Assembly (NCBI RefSeq): GCF_900637205.1
Contig: NZ_LR134355.1
Span: forward strand, 3,348,001 to 3,412,000
Source of the DNA: Mycolicibacterium chitae
GTDB taxonomy: Bacteria > Actinomycetota > Actinomycetes > Mycobacteriales > Mycobacteriaceae
DNA length: 64,000 nt
Direction: 5' to 3'
The position numbers were made by a program, and so were the translations under genes. The notes under the pieces were generated by a model. That model was not told where the DNA came from, made no database searches, and was given only the letters and a program-made list of their open reading frames with translations. Positions 46,160 to 55,365 of this stretch are shown here, in pieces (within the stretch, counting starts at the first letter, position 1; every line of letters begins with the position of its first letter).

Positions 46160-47515
46160 GTGACAAATGAATCCACCTTCGCCGGCCTGGGCGTTCCCGC
46201 CGGACTGGTCAAGACGCTTGCCGCGCAAGGCATTAGCGCACCCTTCCCGATCCAGACCAAGACCCTGCCCGACTCGTTGGCCGGCCGCGACGTGCTCGGC
46301 CGCGGAAAGACCGGCAGCGGCAAGACGCTGGCGTTCAGCCTGCCCCTGGCCACTCGGCTGACGGCGGGACGTCGCCGCGCCGCCGCACCGTCCGGCCTGG
46401 TGCTGGCCCCCACCCGCGAACTCGCGACCCAGATCACCGCGACGCTGCAGCCGCTGGCCGCCGCCGCGGGGTTGACGGTCACCACCATCTTCGGCGGCGT
46501 GTCCCAGTCGCGCCAGGTCAAGGCGCTGCGGGACGGTGTCGACATCGTCGTGGCCTGCCCCGGCCGGCTCGAAGACCTGATGCGTCAGGGTGAGATCAGT
46601 CTCAAGGCGGTCGAGATCACCGTCATCGACGAGGCCGACCACATGGCCGACCTGGGCTTCTTGCCGGGCGTGACCCGGATCCTGACGGCCACGCCGGCCG
46701 GTGGACAGCGACTGCTGTTCTCCGCGACCCTGGACAACGGGGTCGACAAGCTGGTCGCGAAGTTCCTGCGGGAACCGGTGCTGCACTCCGTAGACGAGGC
46801 CAACTCCCCCGTGGCGGCCATGACCCACCACGTGTTCCACGTCGCCGGCAACGACGACAAAAAGAAGCTGGTGCAGTACCTGGCTTCCGGCACCGGACGT
46901 CGAATCCTGTTCCTGCGCACCAAGCATCAGGCGCGCAAGCTGGCCAAGCAGCTCACCGAGGCCGGTGTGCCGTCGGTCGACCTGCACGGCAACCTGTCCC
47001 AGCCCGCCCGCGACCGTAACCTCGCCGCGTTCAGCAGCGGTGCGGCCCGGGTGCTGGTGGCCACCGACATCGCGGCCCGCGGGGTGCACGTCGATGACGT
47101 CGAACTCGTCGTGCACGTGGATCCGCCCATGGAACACAAGGCCTATCTGCATCGCTCCGGGCGCACCGCCCGCGCGGGCAACGCCGGCGATGTGGTGACC
47201 GTCGTCCTGCCCGAACAGCGTCGCGATACCCGGTCGCTGTTGCAGCGCGCCGGCATTCGCGTCGAGCCGCAACAGGTGTCGGCCGAGTCGGAGTCGGTGC
47301 GCGCACTGGTCGGCGAACTCGCGCCGTACCAGCGGCCCGCCCCGGCGGCGGCCCCCGCCCCGCAGCCGAACCGGTCCCAGCCGAGGCGCCGTTCCGGCGG
47401 CGGGTCCAACGCCGGCCGCGGCGGTGCACGTTCGGGACAGCAGGCAACCGGCGGCGGGAGCCGTGGGTCACGCGGCGGACGGGGCCGTCGGCCCCAGCGC
47501 AGCGCCTCGGCCTGA
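46160..47515 (+). CDS. DEAD-box ATP-dependent RNA helicase
   Basis: A 451-aa helicase with GRGKTGSGKTLAF (motif I), PTRELA (Ia), DEAD (in VIDEADHM), SAT (III) and HRSGRTARAGN (VI). The C-terminal tail is Arg/Gly/Ser-rich and basic, suggesting RNA binding. GTG 46160 is preferred because VTNESTFAGLG begins the Q-motif region; AAAGG lies 12 nt upstream. The family remodels RNA, often in cold stress or ribosome assembly. Confidence 0.92.
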   Translation: MTNESTFAGLGVPAGLVKTLAAQGISAPFPIQTKTLPDSLAGRDVLGRGKTGSGKTLAFSLPLATRLTAGRRRAAAPSGLVLAPTRELATQITATLQPLAAAAGLTVTTIFGGVSQSRQVKALRDGVDIVVACPGRLEDLMRQGEISLKAVEITVIDEADHMADLGFLPGVTRILTATPAGGQRLLFSATLDNGVDKLVAKFLREPVLHSVDEANSPVAAMTHHVFHVAGNDDKKKLVQYLASGTGRRILFLRTKHQARKLAKQLTEAGVPSVDLHGNLSQPARDRNLAAFSSGAARVLVATDIAARGVHVDDVELVVHVDPPMEHKAYLHRSGRTARAGNAGDVVTVVLPEQRRDTRSLLQRAGIRVEPQQVSAESESVRALVGELAPYQRPAPAAAPAPQPNRSQPRRRSGGGSNAGRGGARSGQQATGGGSRGSRGGRGRRPQRSASA

Positions 47516-47524
47516 CGGTTCCCC

Positions 47525-47614
47525 CTAGTGGGCCCTGCCGCGGTGCACCCGCACCCTGCGGACAGTGACCGTCACCCGCATCCGACCTGGTAGGTACAGC
47601 TCTATCCGGTTCAT
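47525..47614 (-). CDS. possible 29-aa basic micropeptide
   Basis: MNRIELYLPGRMRVTVTVRR begins a 29-aa, Arg/Val-rich peptide. AAAGGAGAT lies 6 nt upstream of the ATG. It is convergent with the helicase gene (9-nt gap). No homologue recognised; the strong ribosome-binding site is the main evidence. Confidence 0.35.
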   Translation of the reverse strand: MNRIELYLPGRMRVTVTVRRVRVHRGRAH

Positions 47615-47777
47615 GGGCTGATCTCCTTTCGCCCAGGTTTCCAGGCTAGGCACGCTTGGGCCGCATCGCCACACAACTCAGGGCTTTCCCAGACCCGAGT
47701 GCCGGGTGTGCGGAACCTGGGAACCGCCGGCGACGACAAAGCCTGTGCAGTCCAAGGCCTTCCATATCGACGCGCGG

Positions 47778-47804
47778 ACCCCCGCCTGGCATACCGGCGG
47801 GGGT
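47778..47804. terminator. strong GC hairpin in the 313-bp gap before the acyl-CoA dehydrogenase genes
   Basis: ACCCCCGCC and GGCGGGGGT form a perfect 9-bp stem with a 9-nt loop that can close by two more G-C pairs. No T-run follows on either strand; mycobacterial terminators often lack one. It sits between convergent or tandem transcripts at 47615-47927, and the rest of that gap shows no gene. Confidence 0.45.
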
Positions 47805-47927
47805 TCGGCGCGCGGTTTCCGCCCGTTCGACCAGCTCCCGCACCAGGGGGATGGACCCGGGGGCACCTCGTCTGGCAGGATTTGATCAAATATCGAAAGT
47901 GCCGTTAGCCGAGCGTGAGGACGACGT

Positions 47928-49160
47928 ATGGACTTGGAGTGGTCAGAACGGGACCGCGCATTTCGCGATGAGGTGCGCGCGTTCCTCGACGACAAGCTGA
48001 CCCCGGATCTGCGCGCGGCGGGGCGGTTGATGACCAGCGTGTACGCCGACCACGAGGCCAGCATGGCCTGGCAGGCGATCCTGCACGAGCGGGGCTGGGC
48101 CGCCCCGGCGTGGCCGGTCGAGTACGGCGGCTGCGACTGGACGCTGACCCAGCACTACATCTTCAGCCGCGAGTCCCAGCTGGCCGGCGCACCGTCGCTG
48201 TCGCCGATGGGGATCAAGATGGTCGCCCACGCCATCATCCGATTCGGCACCGAGGAGCAGAAGGCGTTCTTCCTGCCGCGGATCCTCACCGGCGAGGTGT
48301 TCTTCTGTCAGGGCTATTCGGAGCCCGAATCCGGCAGCGACCTGGCCTCCCTGCAGATGGCCGCGGTCTCCGACGGTGACGACCTGGTGCTCACCGGCAG
48401 CAAGATCTGGACGACGCACGCCACCGAGGCCAACTGGATGTTCGCGTTGGTGCGCACCTCGCGCCTGGAACGCAAGCAGCAGGGCATCACCTTCGTGCTG
48501 TTCGAGATGGACACCCCCGGCATCGAGGTGCACCCGCTGGTGATGACCTCCGGCGAGGAAGTGCAGAGCCAGGTGTTCTTCGACGGCGTGCGGGTGCCGA
48601 AGGCCAACGTGCTCGGCGATATCGACGACGGCTGGACCGTGGCCAAGTACCTGCTGGAGTTCGAGCGCGGCGGCGGCGCCACCGCCCCGGCGCTGCAGGT
48701 GATGGCCGAAGAGATCGCCACCGCCGCAACGCATCAGCCCGGCCCCGACGGCGGCCCGCTGATCGAGGACCCGGCGTTCGCCCGCAAGCTGGCCGATCTC
48801 CGGATCCGCACCGAGGTCCTCGAGATCCTGGAGTTCCGGACCCTGGCGGTGGTCGCCGAGGGCGGCAACCCCGGTCCGGCGTCGTCCATGCTCAAGGTGA
48901 TCTCCACCGAATTGAGCCAGGCCATCACCGAATTGGCGCTCGAGACCGCCGGTCCGCGGGGCCGGGTCTACCAGCCCCACGCCACCCGGCCGGGCGGACC
49001 GGTCACCGAGTACGAGCCGCCCGCCGACGGATACGTCAGCGGGGCGCCCTGGCAGGCGGTCGCGCCGCTGCGGTACTTCAACGACCGGGCGGGCTCGATC
49101 TACGCCGGCAGCAACGAGATCCAACGAAACATCCTCGCCAAAGCGGCGCTCGGGCTCTAG
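47928..49160 (+). CDS. acyl-CoA dehydrogenase, probable alpha subunit of a heteromer
   Basis: A 410-aa acyl-CoA dehydrogenase: QGYSEPESGSDLAS and KIWTTHATEANWMF (FAD/substrate region) and YAGSNEIQRNI at the C-terminus. The usual catalytic Glu position of the medium-chain type (YEG) is Ala here, so catalysis may use a Glu elsewhere, as in heteromeric sterol enzymes. The partner subunit follows 10 nt later. It probably acts on a bulky or sterol-derived acyl-CoA. Confidence 0.88.
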   Translation: MDLEWSERDRAFRDEVRAFLDDKLTPDLRAAGRLMTSVYADHEASMAWQAILHERGWAAPAWPVEYGGCDWTLTQHYIFSRESQLAGAPSLSPMGIKMVAHAIIRFGTEEQKAFFLPRILTGEVFFCQGYSEPESGSDLASLQMAAVSDGDDLVLTGSKIWTTHATEANWMFALVRTSRLERKQQGITFVLFEMDTPGIEVHPLVMTSGEEVQSQVFFDGVRVPKANVLGDIDDGWTVAKYLLEFERGGGATAPALQVMAEEIATAATHQPGPDGGPLIEDPAFARKLADLRIRTEVLEILEFRTLAVVAEGGNPGPASSMLKVISTELSQAITELALETAGPRGRVYQPHATRPGGPVTEYEPPADGYVSGAPWQAVAPLRYFNDRAGSIYAGSNEIQRNILAKAALGL

Positions 49161-49170
49161 GGAACTGGTT

Positions 49171-50268
49171 ATGGAATTCAATCTCAGCAAGGAACAGGAA
49201 CTGCTGCGCGACGGTCTCGCGAAGTTCCTCGACACCCGCTACGACCTGGCGACCAGCCGCAGCGCCGCCAAGACCGGCCCCGGCTGGCAACCCGAGATCT
49301 GGCGGTCGTTCGCCGAGGAACTCGGCATCCTGGCGGCCACCTTCGACGAGTCGGTCGGCGGGATCGGCGGTGGCGCCGAGGAAATGATGGTCATCACCGA
49401 GGCGCTGGGCCGGGCCCTGGTGGTCGAGCCCTACGTCAGCACCGTGGTGGTCGGCGGTGGGCTGCTGGCCCGCGCCGACACCGCGCCCGCGCGCGCCGTG
49501 CTGGAGCAGATCGTCGAGGGCAAGGCCGTCGTCGCACTGGCCCACCTCGACGCGGGCGCGCCCGCGACCGCCGAGTCCGACGGCGACGGCTGGGTGATCA
49601 CGGGGACCAAGACGGTGGTGCTGGACGCGCCGCTGGCCACCCACCTGCTGATCACCGCCGACACCGCCGAGGCCACCTCGCTGTTCCTCGCCGAGTTCGA
49701 CGCGACGAACCCGCCCGCCGGCGTCACCGCGCACCGACTGCGGACCATCGACGACCGCCAGGCGGCGGATCTGGTGTTCGACGGTCTGCGCCTGCCCGCG
49801 GACGCCATGCTGTGCGTGGCCGAGCCGTCGCTGGCGCGAGCGCTGGACGAGGGCGCGGCCGCCGTGGCCTCCGAGGCCGTGGGATGCATGCGAAAGGTGG
49901 TCGCCGACACCGTCGACTACTGCAAGCAGCGCCAGCAGTTCGGCCAGCCGATCGGCAGCTTCCAGGTGCTGCAGCACCGCATGGTCGACATGTACATGGA
50001 GCTCGAACAGGCCGTCGCTGCGGTCTATCTGGCGGTGTTGAACCTGGACGCCGAACCAGCGACCCGGGCCCGCGCGGTGTCGGCAGCCAAGGCGACCGTC
50101 GGGCGCGCGGCCCGCTTCATCGGACAGAACGCCGTCCAGTTGCACGGCGGCATGGGCATGACCGAGGAACTGGCCATCGGCCACTACTTCAAGAGGCTCA
50201 CCGCGGTGCAGTACGAGTTCGGCACCACCGACTACCACCTGGGCCGCTACGCGGAGCTGTCCAAGTAG
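49171..50268 (+). CDS. acyl-CoA dehydrogenase, probable beta subunit of a heteromer
   Basis: A 365-aa acyl-CoA dehydrogenase-fold protein. It keeps VGCMRKVVADTVDYCKQRQQFGQ-type helices (YCKQRQQFGQPIG) and QLHGGMGMTEE but has a weak FAD/substrate loop. It likely pairs with the preceding gene as an alpha2beta2 enzyme, as described for steroid-degrading FadE26/27-type pairs. Convergent with the DapB-like gene (4-nt gap). Confidence 0.86.
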   Translation: MEFNLSKEQELLRDGLAKFLDTRYDLATSRSAAKTGPGWQPEIWRSFAEELGILAATFDESVGGIGGGAEEMMVITEALGRALVVEPYVSTVVVGGGLLARADTAPARAVLEQIVEGKAVVALAHLDAGAPATAESDGDGWVITGTKTVVLDAPLATHLLITADTAEATSLFLAEFDATNPPAGVTAHRLRTIDDRQAADLVFDGLRLPADAMLCVAEPSLARALDEGAAAVASEAVGCMRKVVADTVDYCKQRQQFGQPIGSFQVLQHRMVDMYMELEQAVAAVYLAVLNLDAEPATRARAVSAAKATVGRAARFIGQNAVQLHGGMGMTEELAIGHYFKRLTAVQYEFGTTDYHLGRYAELSK

Positions 50269-50272
50269 CGAC

Positions 50273-51355
50273 TCAGAGGTTGAACCGGCCCGCGAACCCG
50301 CGCAGCGGCAGGTCCGCACTGGTGAGCAGTCCCGGCGGTGCGGCCACCACCCGTTCGAGCGAGTTCAGGGCCGGCAACCCGGTGACGGTCATGCCGATGG
50401 AGGCGAACGCCGTCGGATCACTCAAGTCCACACCGGGTTTCGGGAAGATCATGTGCTTGTTGTAGACGCACGGGTCCCCGGCGATCTTGGTGAGGTAGCA
50501 GCCCTTGATGTCCCAACTCGGGTCGGTGAACGGCGTCATCTGCCATTCCAGATGCGTCTCGATGCGCGGAACGCCGTTCACCATGCCCTGGTACTTGATG
50601 TAGTTGCCGCCCAGCGATCCCTTGGGCAGTTGGTACCAGCCGAGGTCGACATCCTTGGTGCACGCGCCCAATTCGGCGCTGAAGACCACGTCGTCGAGTT
50701 CGAGTTCGAAGCAGTCGGCCATCATCAACACGCTGTCGGCGAAGACCCGGGTGTACTTCTCCAGCATGCCGGGGATCTCCGGATCGTCCACGGGCCGGCC
50801 GTAGCCGACCTCGATCCAGGTCTCCTTGGAGTGATGGCAGGACACGTCGACGGACTCGATGGTGGTGACGTTCTCGATGTCGGCGACATCGGCCGAACAC
50901 ACCACGCCCAGAATCTGATTGACGCCCGGGTTCATCCCGGTGCCGTAGAACGTCGCGCCGCCCTTGGCACACGCCTCGGCCAACAGCGCACTGACCGGCC
51001 TGCCCGACGGGTGCGGGTGGTTGGTGTCGCGGTGCCAGCCGGTGATCCAGTCGGCGGTCGTGACGATGTTGATGCCCGCCTCGAGGACCCGCACGTAGAG
51101 GTCCTCGTCGGGGAACACCCCGTGGAAGGTCAGCACATCCGGCTTGGCGGCGAGGATCTCGTCGATCGACCCGGTGGCGCGCACGCCGACGGGGCCGATG
51201 CCGACCAGCTCGCCGACGTCGCGACCGATCTTGTCCGGCGTGTAACAGTGCACACCGATCAACTCGATGTCGGGGCGAGTCTGGATGCGTTTGATCATCT
51301 CGCTGCCGACGTTGCCGGTGGCGACCTGGAAGACCCGAATCGGGTTGTGGGACAT
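50273..51355 (-). CDS. DapB-like NAD(P)-dependent dehydrogenase
   Basis: A 360-aa protein with an N-terminal Rossmann motif (VFQVATGNVGSEMIKR) of the dihydrodipicolinate reductase-N type and the family's GTGMNPGVNQILG core. Such proteins (2,4-diaminopentanoate dehydrogenase-like) are common in mycobacterial lipid clusters, where their substrates are unknown. It lies 13 nt after the Rieske oxygenase gene. Confidence 0.8.
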   Translation of the reverse strand: MSHNPIRVFQVATGNVGSEMIKRIQTRPDIELIGVHCYTPDKIGRDVGELVGIGPVGVRATGSIDEILAAKPDVLTFHGVFPDEDLYVRVLEAGINIVTTADWITGWHRDTNHPHPSGRPVSALLAEACAKGGATFYGTGMNPGVNQILGVVCSADVADIENVTTIESVDVSCHHSKETWIEVGYGRPVDDPEIPGMLEKYTRVFADSVLMMADCFELELDDVVFSAELGACTKDVDLGWYQLPKGSLGGNYIKYQGMVNGVPRIETHLEWQMTPFTDPSWDIKGCYLTKIAGDPCVYNKHMIFPKPGVDLSDPTAFASIGMTVTGLPALNSLERVVAAPPGLLTSADLPLRGFAGRFNL

Positions 51356-51368
51356 GCTGTCTGCCTTT

Positions 51369-52397
51369 CTAGGTGCGGCCGGCTAGTTCGGCGGCGCTGC
51401 CACCGCGACCGTCGGGATAGAACTGTTTGGCCCAGTTGCGGATCGCCGTGAACCCCTGATACTCCGAGTTGGCCAGCGCGGGCGGGTCGGAATACCGCTG
51501 GTGGGCCCAGATGTGGATGTCCTGGCTGAACTGCCGGATCACCTCGTCGCCGAACTCCGCGGCCTTGGCCGCGGCGCGCTCGGGGTCCCGGGTGGCCGAA
51601 TCACCCTGCGGGCGGCCGATGTACACCATGAACCGGACATCAGAGGTGAACTCGTCGACCGGGGTGATCGCGGAGATGGTCCGGTTGTCGATCATTCCCC
51701 AGCTCTTGGTCACCGCGATGCCGAGCCCGCCGTTGATGGCCTCCACGCCGCTGTTGACGTCCTCGATCCGCTGGCCGTCGTCGCCCTCGAAGGTGATGGT
51801 GAAGTCCACGAAGGACACCGGCGCCGCGAAGTCGTGGCGGGTGAACACCGGCACGATCGGCGTCTTGTGCACGTACTTGAAGTGCGCGAAGTCCACGCCG
51901 TTCTCCAGCACATACTGCGGGTGCATCTCCAGGGCTTGCCGGAACAGGCGCTGCTGCGGGTAGTAGTCGGTGGCCGCGCTGCCGTCCCCGAAGTCGGCGA
52001 ACACATCCGGCGCCTCGAAATAGGGCGCGCGCCCGGCGATGTCGTGCCAGATGTAGACCGATTCGTTGCGCTCCACCACCGGATAGGTGGTGATGCGGCG
52101 CCCGCGGTTGGGCCGGTCCTCGTACGGGATGCACACGTTGCGGCCCTGGTGGCTCCACTGCCAGCCGTGAAACGGGCACTGCAGCACCTCCCCGATCACC
52201 GTGCCGCCGTAACCAAGGTGCGCGCCGAGGTGCTCACAGTAGGCGTTCATCACCGTCAGCTGACCCGATTCCGCGCGCCAGGCCACCATCTCCTGGTCGA
52301 AGTACTTCATGACGTGGACATCGCCGACGGCGATCTCGTCGGACCAGGCGACCTGGAACCACCCCGTTGGTTTCATCGACAACGGCGGTTTTGCCAT
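51369..52397 (-). CDS. Rieske non-haem iron oxygenase (KshA-like)
   Basis: A 342-aa oxygenase alpha subunit: Rieske motif CEHLGAHL...CPFHGWQW and the mononuclear iron site DFAHFKYVH (D-x2-H-x4-H). The layout resembles 3-ketosteroid 9-alpha-hydroxylase KshA, but substrate cannot be fixed from sequence alone. ATG 52397 is preferred; another in-frame ATG lies 5 codons upstream. It is divergent from the TetR gene. Confidence 0.86.
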   Translation of the reverse strand: MAKPPLSMKPTGWFQVAWSDEIAVGDVHVMKYFDQEMVAWRAESGQLTVMNAYCEHLGAHLGYGGTVIGEVLQCPFHGWQWSHQGRNVCIPYEDRPNRGRRITTYPVVERNESVYIWHDIAGRAPYFEAPDVFADFGDGSAATDYYPQQRLFRQALEMHPQYVLENGVDFAHFKYVHKTPIVPVFTRHDFAAPVSFVDFTITFEGDDGQRIEDVNSGVEAINGGLGIAVTKSWGMIDNRTISAITPVDEFTSDVRFMVYIGRPQGDSATRDPERAAAKAAEFGDEVIRQFSQDIHIWAHQRYSDPPALANSEYQGFTAIRNWAKQFYPDGRGGSAAELAGRT

Positions 52398-52463
52398 CGA
52401 GTGACCTCTCATGCCGCGCGGGCCGGACCCGCCAAATGATAGTGCCCGCGATCATAAAATAAT

Positions 52464-52473
52464 AGTGATCACT
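52464..52473. promoter_or_regulatory. candidate TetR operator in the oxygenase-tetR divergent region
   Basis: AGTGATCACT is a perfect 10-bp palindrome in the AT-rich 111-bp gap between the two starts. Its position suits a TetR autoregulatory site that also controls the oxygenase gene. Binding is inferred. Confidence 0.4.
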
Positions 52474-52508
52474 GTGAAATGGCGCGGCGGCGGCTACGAT
52501 CACTCACC

Positions 52509-53138
52509 ATGACCGCCGCGGGCACCGAGGGAAGGCGCAGCAACCGGCGCGGCATCGCCACCCGGGAGAGCATGCTCGAGGCCGCGGTGCGCTGCCTGGC
52601 CTCCGGCGATCCGGGCGCGGTCTCGGCCAGTCGGATCGCCAAGGAGATCGGCGCCACCTGGGGCACGGTGAAGTATCAGTTCGGCGACGTCGACGGGTTC
52701 TGGGCCGCGGTCCTGCACCACACCGCCGAACTACGCGGCGAACTCCCGGTGCATACCGACGCGGCGCTGCCGCTGCGCGAGCGGGTCTCCTCGATCATCG
52801 AAACCCTCTACGGCGGGCTGACATCGACCCAGTCACGGGCCATCGAGAACCTGCGGGCGGCCCTGCCGAGCGATCCCGCCGAGTTGCAACGCCTGTATCC
52901 GCGCACCGCCGCCGAACTCTCGACGTGGGGCGACAGCTGGCTGCAGTCGTGCGAACGGGCATTCGCCGATCTCGACGTCGACGCCCAGCGGGTGCGCGAG
53001 GTGGCGGCGTTCATCCCCGGCGCCATGCGCGGCATCGTGTCCGAACGTCAACTCGGCAGCTTCTTCGACCTCGACGAGGCCCGCCGCGGGCTCACCAACG
53101 CCATCGTCGCCTACCTGGAACACTCGGGGCGCGCCTAG
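52509..53138 (+). CDS. TetR-family regulator
   Basis: A 209-aa protein with an N-terminal HTH (ESMLEAAVRCLASGDPGAVS, then GATWGTVKYQFGDVDGFW) and a helical ligand domain. ATG 52509 is preferred to an upstream frame. It is divergent from the Rieske oxygenase gene, the likely target. Its 3' end overlaps the SRPBCC gene tail-to-tail by 4 nt. Confidence 0.88.
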   Translation: MTAAGTEGRRSNRRGIATRESMLEAAVRCLASGDPGAVSASRIAKEIGATWGTVKYQFGDVDGFWAAVLHHTAELRGELPVHTDAALPLRERVSSIIETLYGGLTSTQSRAIENLRAALPSDPAELQRLYPRTAAELSTWGDSWLQSCERAFADLDVDAQRVREVAAFIPGAMRGIVSERQLGSFFDLDEARRGLTNAIVAYLEHSGRA

Positions 53139-53611
53139 CTCTCCCCCGTCACCGAACGATCCAGCGCGGCAAGGGAATCCACCAGGTAGCTCTTGTCGAA
53201 CGGCGGCATCCCGCCGATCGTGTCCCGGAAGCTCTGCGGTGTCCCGGACCAGTTGTAGGTCAGCGTGACCTCGGTTCCGGAGCCCGCGGGCGCCACATCG
53301 TAGCGCCAGCTCCAGCCGCCCGGCTGATGGTTGCCGTCGTCGTCGAGGGTGCCCGGCAACCAGCCGATGCTGCGGTCGGCCTCGAACACGTCGACCACGT
53401 TGTGCATGACGTAGTGGCCGCCGGCGAACTCCAAAAACATGTTCATGGCGAACATTTCGCCGACGCCGGCGATCCGCTGTGGTTCCACCGCGTCGCGCAC
53501 CCAGTCGCTGGGCTCGATCTGCTGGTGTCGCGCCGGATCGGACAGGACCGCGAACACCTGCGCCGGGGATGCGGCAATCGTTCGGGTCACGACGTAGCGC
53601 TCCACGGTCAT
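53135..53611 (-). CDS. SRPBCC-family protein
   Basis: A 158-aa START-like protein (VTRTIAASPAQVFAVLSDPA at the N-terminus, SFRDTIGGMPPF near the end), likely binding a lipid or other hydrophobic ligand. Its start overlaps the DUF899 gene by 4 nt; the two are probably cotranscribed. Confidence 0.8.
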   Translation of the reverse strand: MTVERYVVTRTIAASPAQVFAVLSDPARHQQIEPSDWVRDAVEPQRIAGVGEMFAMNMFLEFAGGHYVMHNVVDVFEADRSIGWLPGTLDDDGNHQPGGWSWRYDVAPAGSGTEVTLTYNWSGTPQSFRDTIGGMPPFDKSYLVDSLAALDRSVTGES

Positions 53612-54300
53612 GCGCTGACTCCCTGCCCGTAGAGGCGGGCGACGTCGGGCGAATCCAGCCACTTGGAGTAGGTCGGGGATTTCGGCCAGCCCGCGGGCGA
53701 ATCCTGCCATTCCTCCTGTCGACCCCACGGCAGGATGTCGACCAACGGGAAGGTGTAGCTGAGTTGTTCGGTACCGCGCCCGTTGGTGTGCCACGTCCGG
53801 TACACGGTGTCGCCGTCGCGCAGGAACACGTTGACGGCAAACCCTTCGTTCGGTGCGGCGTCGACGTCGGCGCCGAACGAACTGCCCGCCGCGGAGTACC
53901 ACGGCATCTTGTTGCCCACCTTGTCGCGATAGGCCAGCGCCTCCTCGAGCGGGCCATTGGTGACGATGACGAACCGGGCGTCGTAGTTGTCCAGGAAGTC
54001 CAGGCGGGTGTACTGGGTGGTGAGCCCGGTGCAACCACCGCACTGCCATTCGGCCCCGTCGGTCCACATGTGGTGGTAGGTGATGAGCTGGGAGCGACCC
54101 TGGAACACCTCGGCCAACCGGACCGGCCCCTGCTCGCCGACCAGGGTGTAGTCCGGCAGTTCGACCATCGGCAGCCGACGGCGCTGCGCGGCGATCGCGT
54201 CCAGTTCGCGGGTCGCGGCCTTCTCTCGTCGCCGCAACTCCCCCAGCGCTTCGGCCCAGGTCTGCTGATCGACCACCGGCGGTCTGTTTTCGATTGTCAT
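53608..54300 (-). CDS. DUF899 thioredoxin-like protein
   Basis: A 230-aa protein of the DUF899 family: N-terminal helical region (ELRRREKAATRELDAIAAQR), LITYHHMWTDG, CGGC (a thioredoxin-like CxxC), and a C-terminal PWGRQEEWQDSP. The function is unknown; a redox role is plausible. First gene of a two-gene minus-strand unit. Confidence 0.85.
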   Translation of the reverse strand: MTIENRPPVVDQQTWAEALGELRRREKAATRELDAIAAQRRRLPMVELPDYTLVGEQGPVRLAEVFQGRSQLITYHHMWTDGAEWQCGGCTGLTTQYTRLDFLDNYDARFVIVTNGPLEEALAYRDKVGNKMPWYSAAGSSFGADVDAAPNEGFAVNVFLRDGDTVYRTWHTNGRGTEQLSYTFPLVDILPWGRQEEWQDSPAGWPKSPTYSKWLDSPDVARLYGQGVSA

Positions 54301-54498
54301 GGAGCCTCCTGCGGCGGGTTTCGGTAGGGCTAGAGGGATTGACCGCCCACGGCCGCGATACTCATCGCCGAGCCCGGAAAATGGGGGTGCCGAGGGAGTC
54401 CCTGCACCTGGAGTACATAGGATGCCCTAACCTCGGGTCAGCGGTTTCGCGGAAAGTGAGGGATCGATGTTGATCTGCCTGAACGAAGGTGGCCGGCC

Positions 54499-55278
54499 AT
54501 GAGCGAGCTTCGTGATGCCGCCGGACTGCGCATCCTCATTGTCGGCGCCTCCTCGGGCATCGGCCACGCCGTGGCCCGCCGCGCCGCGGCCCGCGGTGCC
54601 ACCGTCGCGGTGGCGGCCCGCCGGGTCGAGCTGCTGACCGAGCTGGCCGAGTCCATCGGCGGCACCGCCTTCGAACTCGACGTCCAGGACGCCAAGGCCA
54701 TCGAGAAGGTCGTGCCGCAGGCTGTCGAGTCGCTCGGCGGCAGCGTCGACGCCGTGCTGTTCACCAGCACCGTCGTTCCGTTCGCTTACATCGAGGACAC
54801 CGACGTCGCGACCTGGCTGCACGCGTACGCGGTCAACGCGCTGGGCGCCAACTACGTGCTGCGGGCCTCGCTGCCGCATCTGAGCGAGGACGGGGTCGTG
54901 CTGATCACCTCGAGCCGCGAGGTGGGCCGGCCGCGCGCCGGCGTGGCGGCCTACGACGCCAGCAAGGCCGCGCTCGACGAGATCCTCAATGCGTGGCGCA
55001 GCGAGCATCCCGACCTGTCGTTGATCCGCGTGGGCATGGGCCCCACCGAGGACACCGAGATCCTGCGCGGGGCGGACCGCGATCTGCTCGAGGAGCTGTT
55101 CAAGTCCTGGGTGGAACACGGTCAGCTGCCGGCGCAGATGTCCGAGCTCGACGACGTCGCCAACACGCTGGTGTCCCTGGTGACCGCGGCGTACGCGAAC
55201 CCCAGCGTGGTCCCCGAGATCGTGCAGCTGTCGCCGCGGATCCGCAAACGCCCGTCCAAAGAGGAGACGGGTTCCTGA
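54499..55278 (+). CDS. short-chain dehydrogenase/reductase
   Basis: A 259-aa SDR: GASSGIGHAVA cofactor motif, ITSSREVG and catalytic YDASK. The ATG lies after a 198-bp gap with no other gene. Substrate unknown. Confidence 0.85.
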   Translation: MSELRDAAGLRILIVGASSGIGHAVARRAAARGATVAVAARRVELLTELAESIGGTAFELDVQDAKAIEKVVPQAVESLGGSVDAVLFTSTVVPFAYIEDTDVATWLHAYAVNALGANYVLRASLPHLSEDGVVLITSSREVGRPRAGVAAYDASKAALDEILNAWRSEHPDLSLIRVGMGPTEDTEILRGADRDLLEELFKSWVEHGQLPAQMSELDDVANTLVSLVTAAYANPSVVPEIVQLSPRIRKRPSKEETGS

Positions 55279-55365
55279 TTCGCATCGATCGGATCACGGT
55301 CTCCGGCAAACTTGTGCACGGCAACCGCCGGGCCCGCTACCGTTTCGGCAATCGAAGGGGATGAC

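Noticed and set aside
47640..47927. A possible tRNA or other structured RNA gene because of strong local pairing.
   Set aside because: No cloverleaf, anticodon arm or T-loop (GTTCRA with its stem) could be fitted; only one hairpin stands out.
51369..52397. Firm naming of the Rieske oxygenase as KshA.
   Set aside because: The Rieske and iron motifs are shared by many oxygenases; the sequence alone does not fix the steroid substrate.
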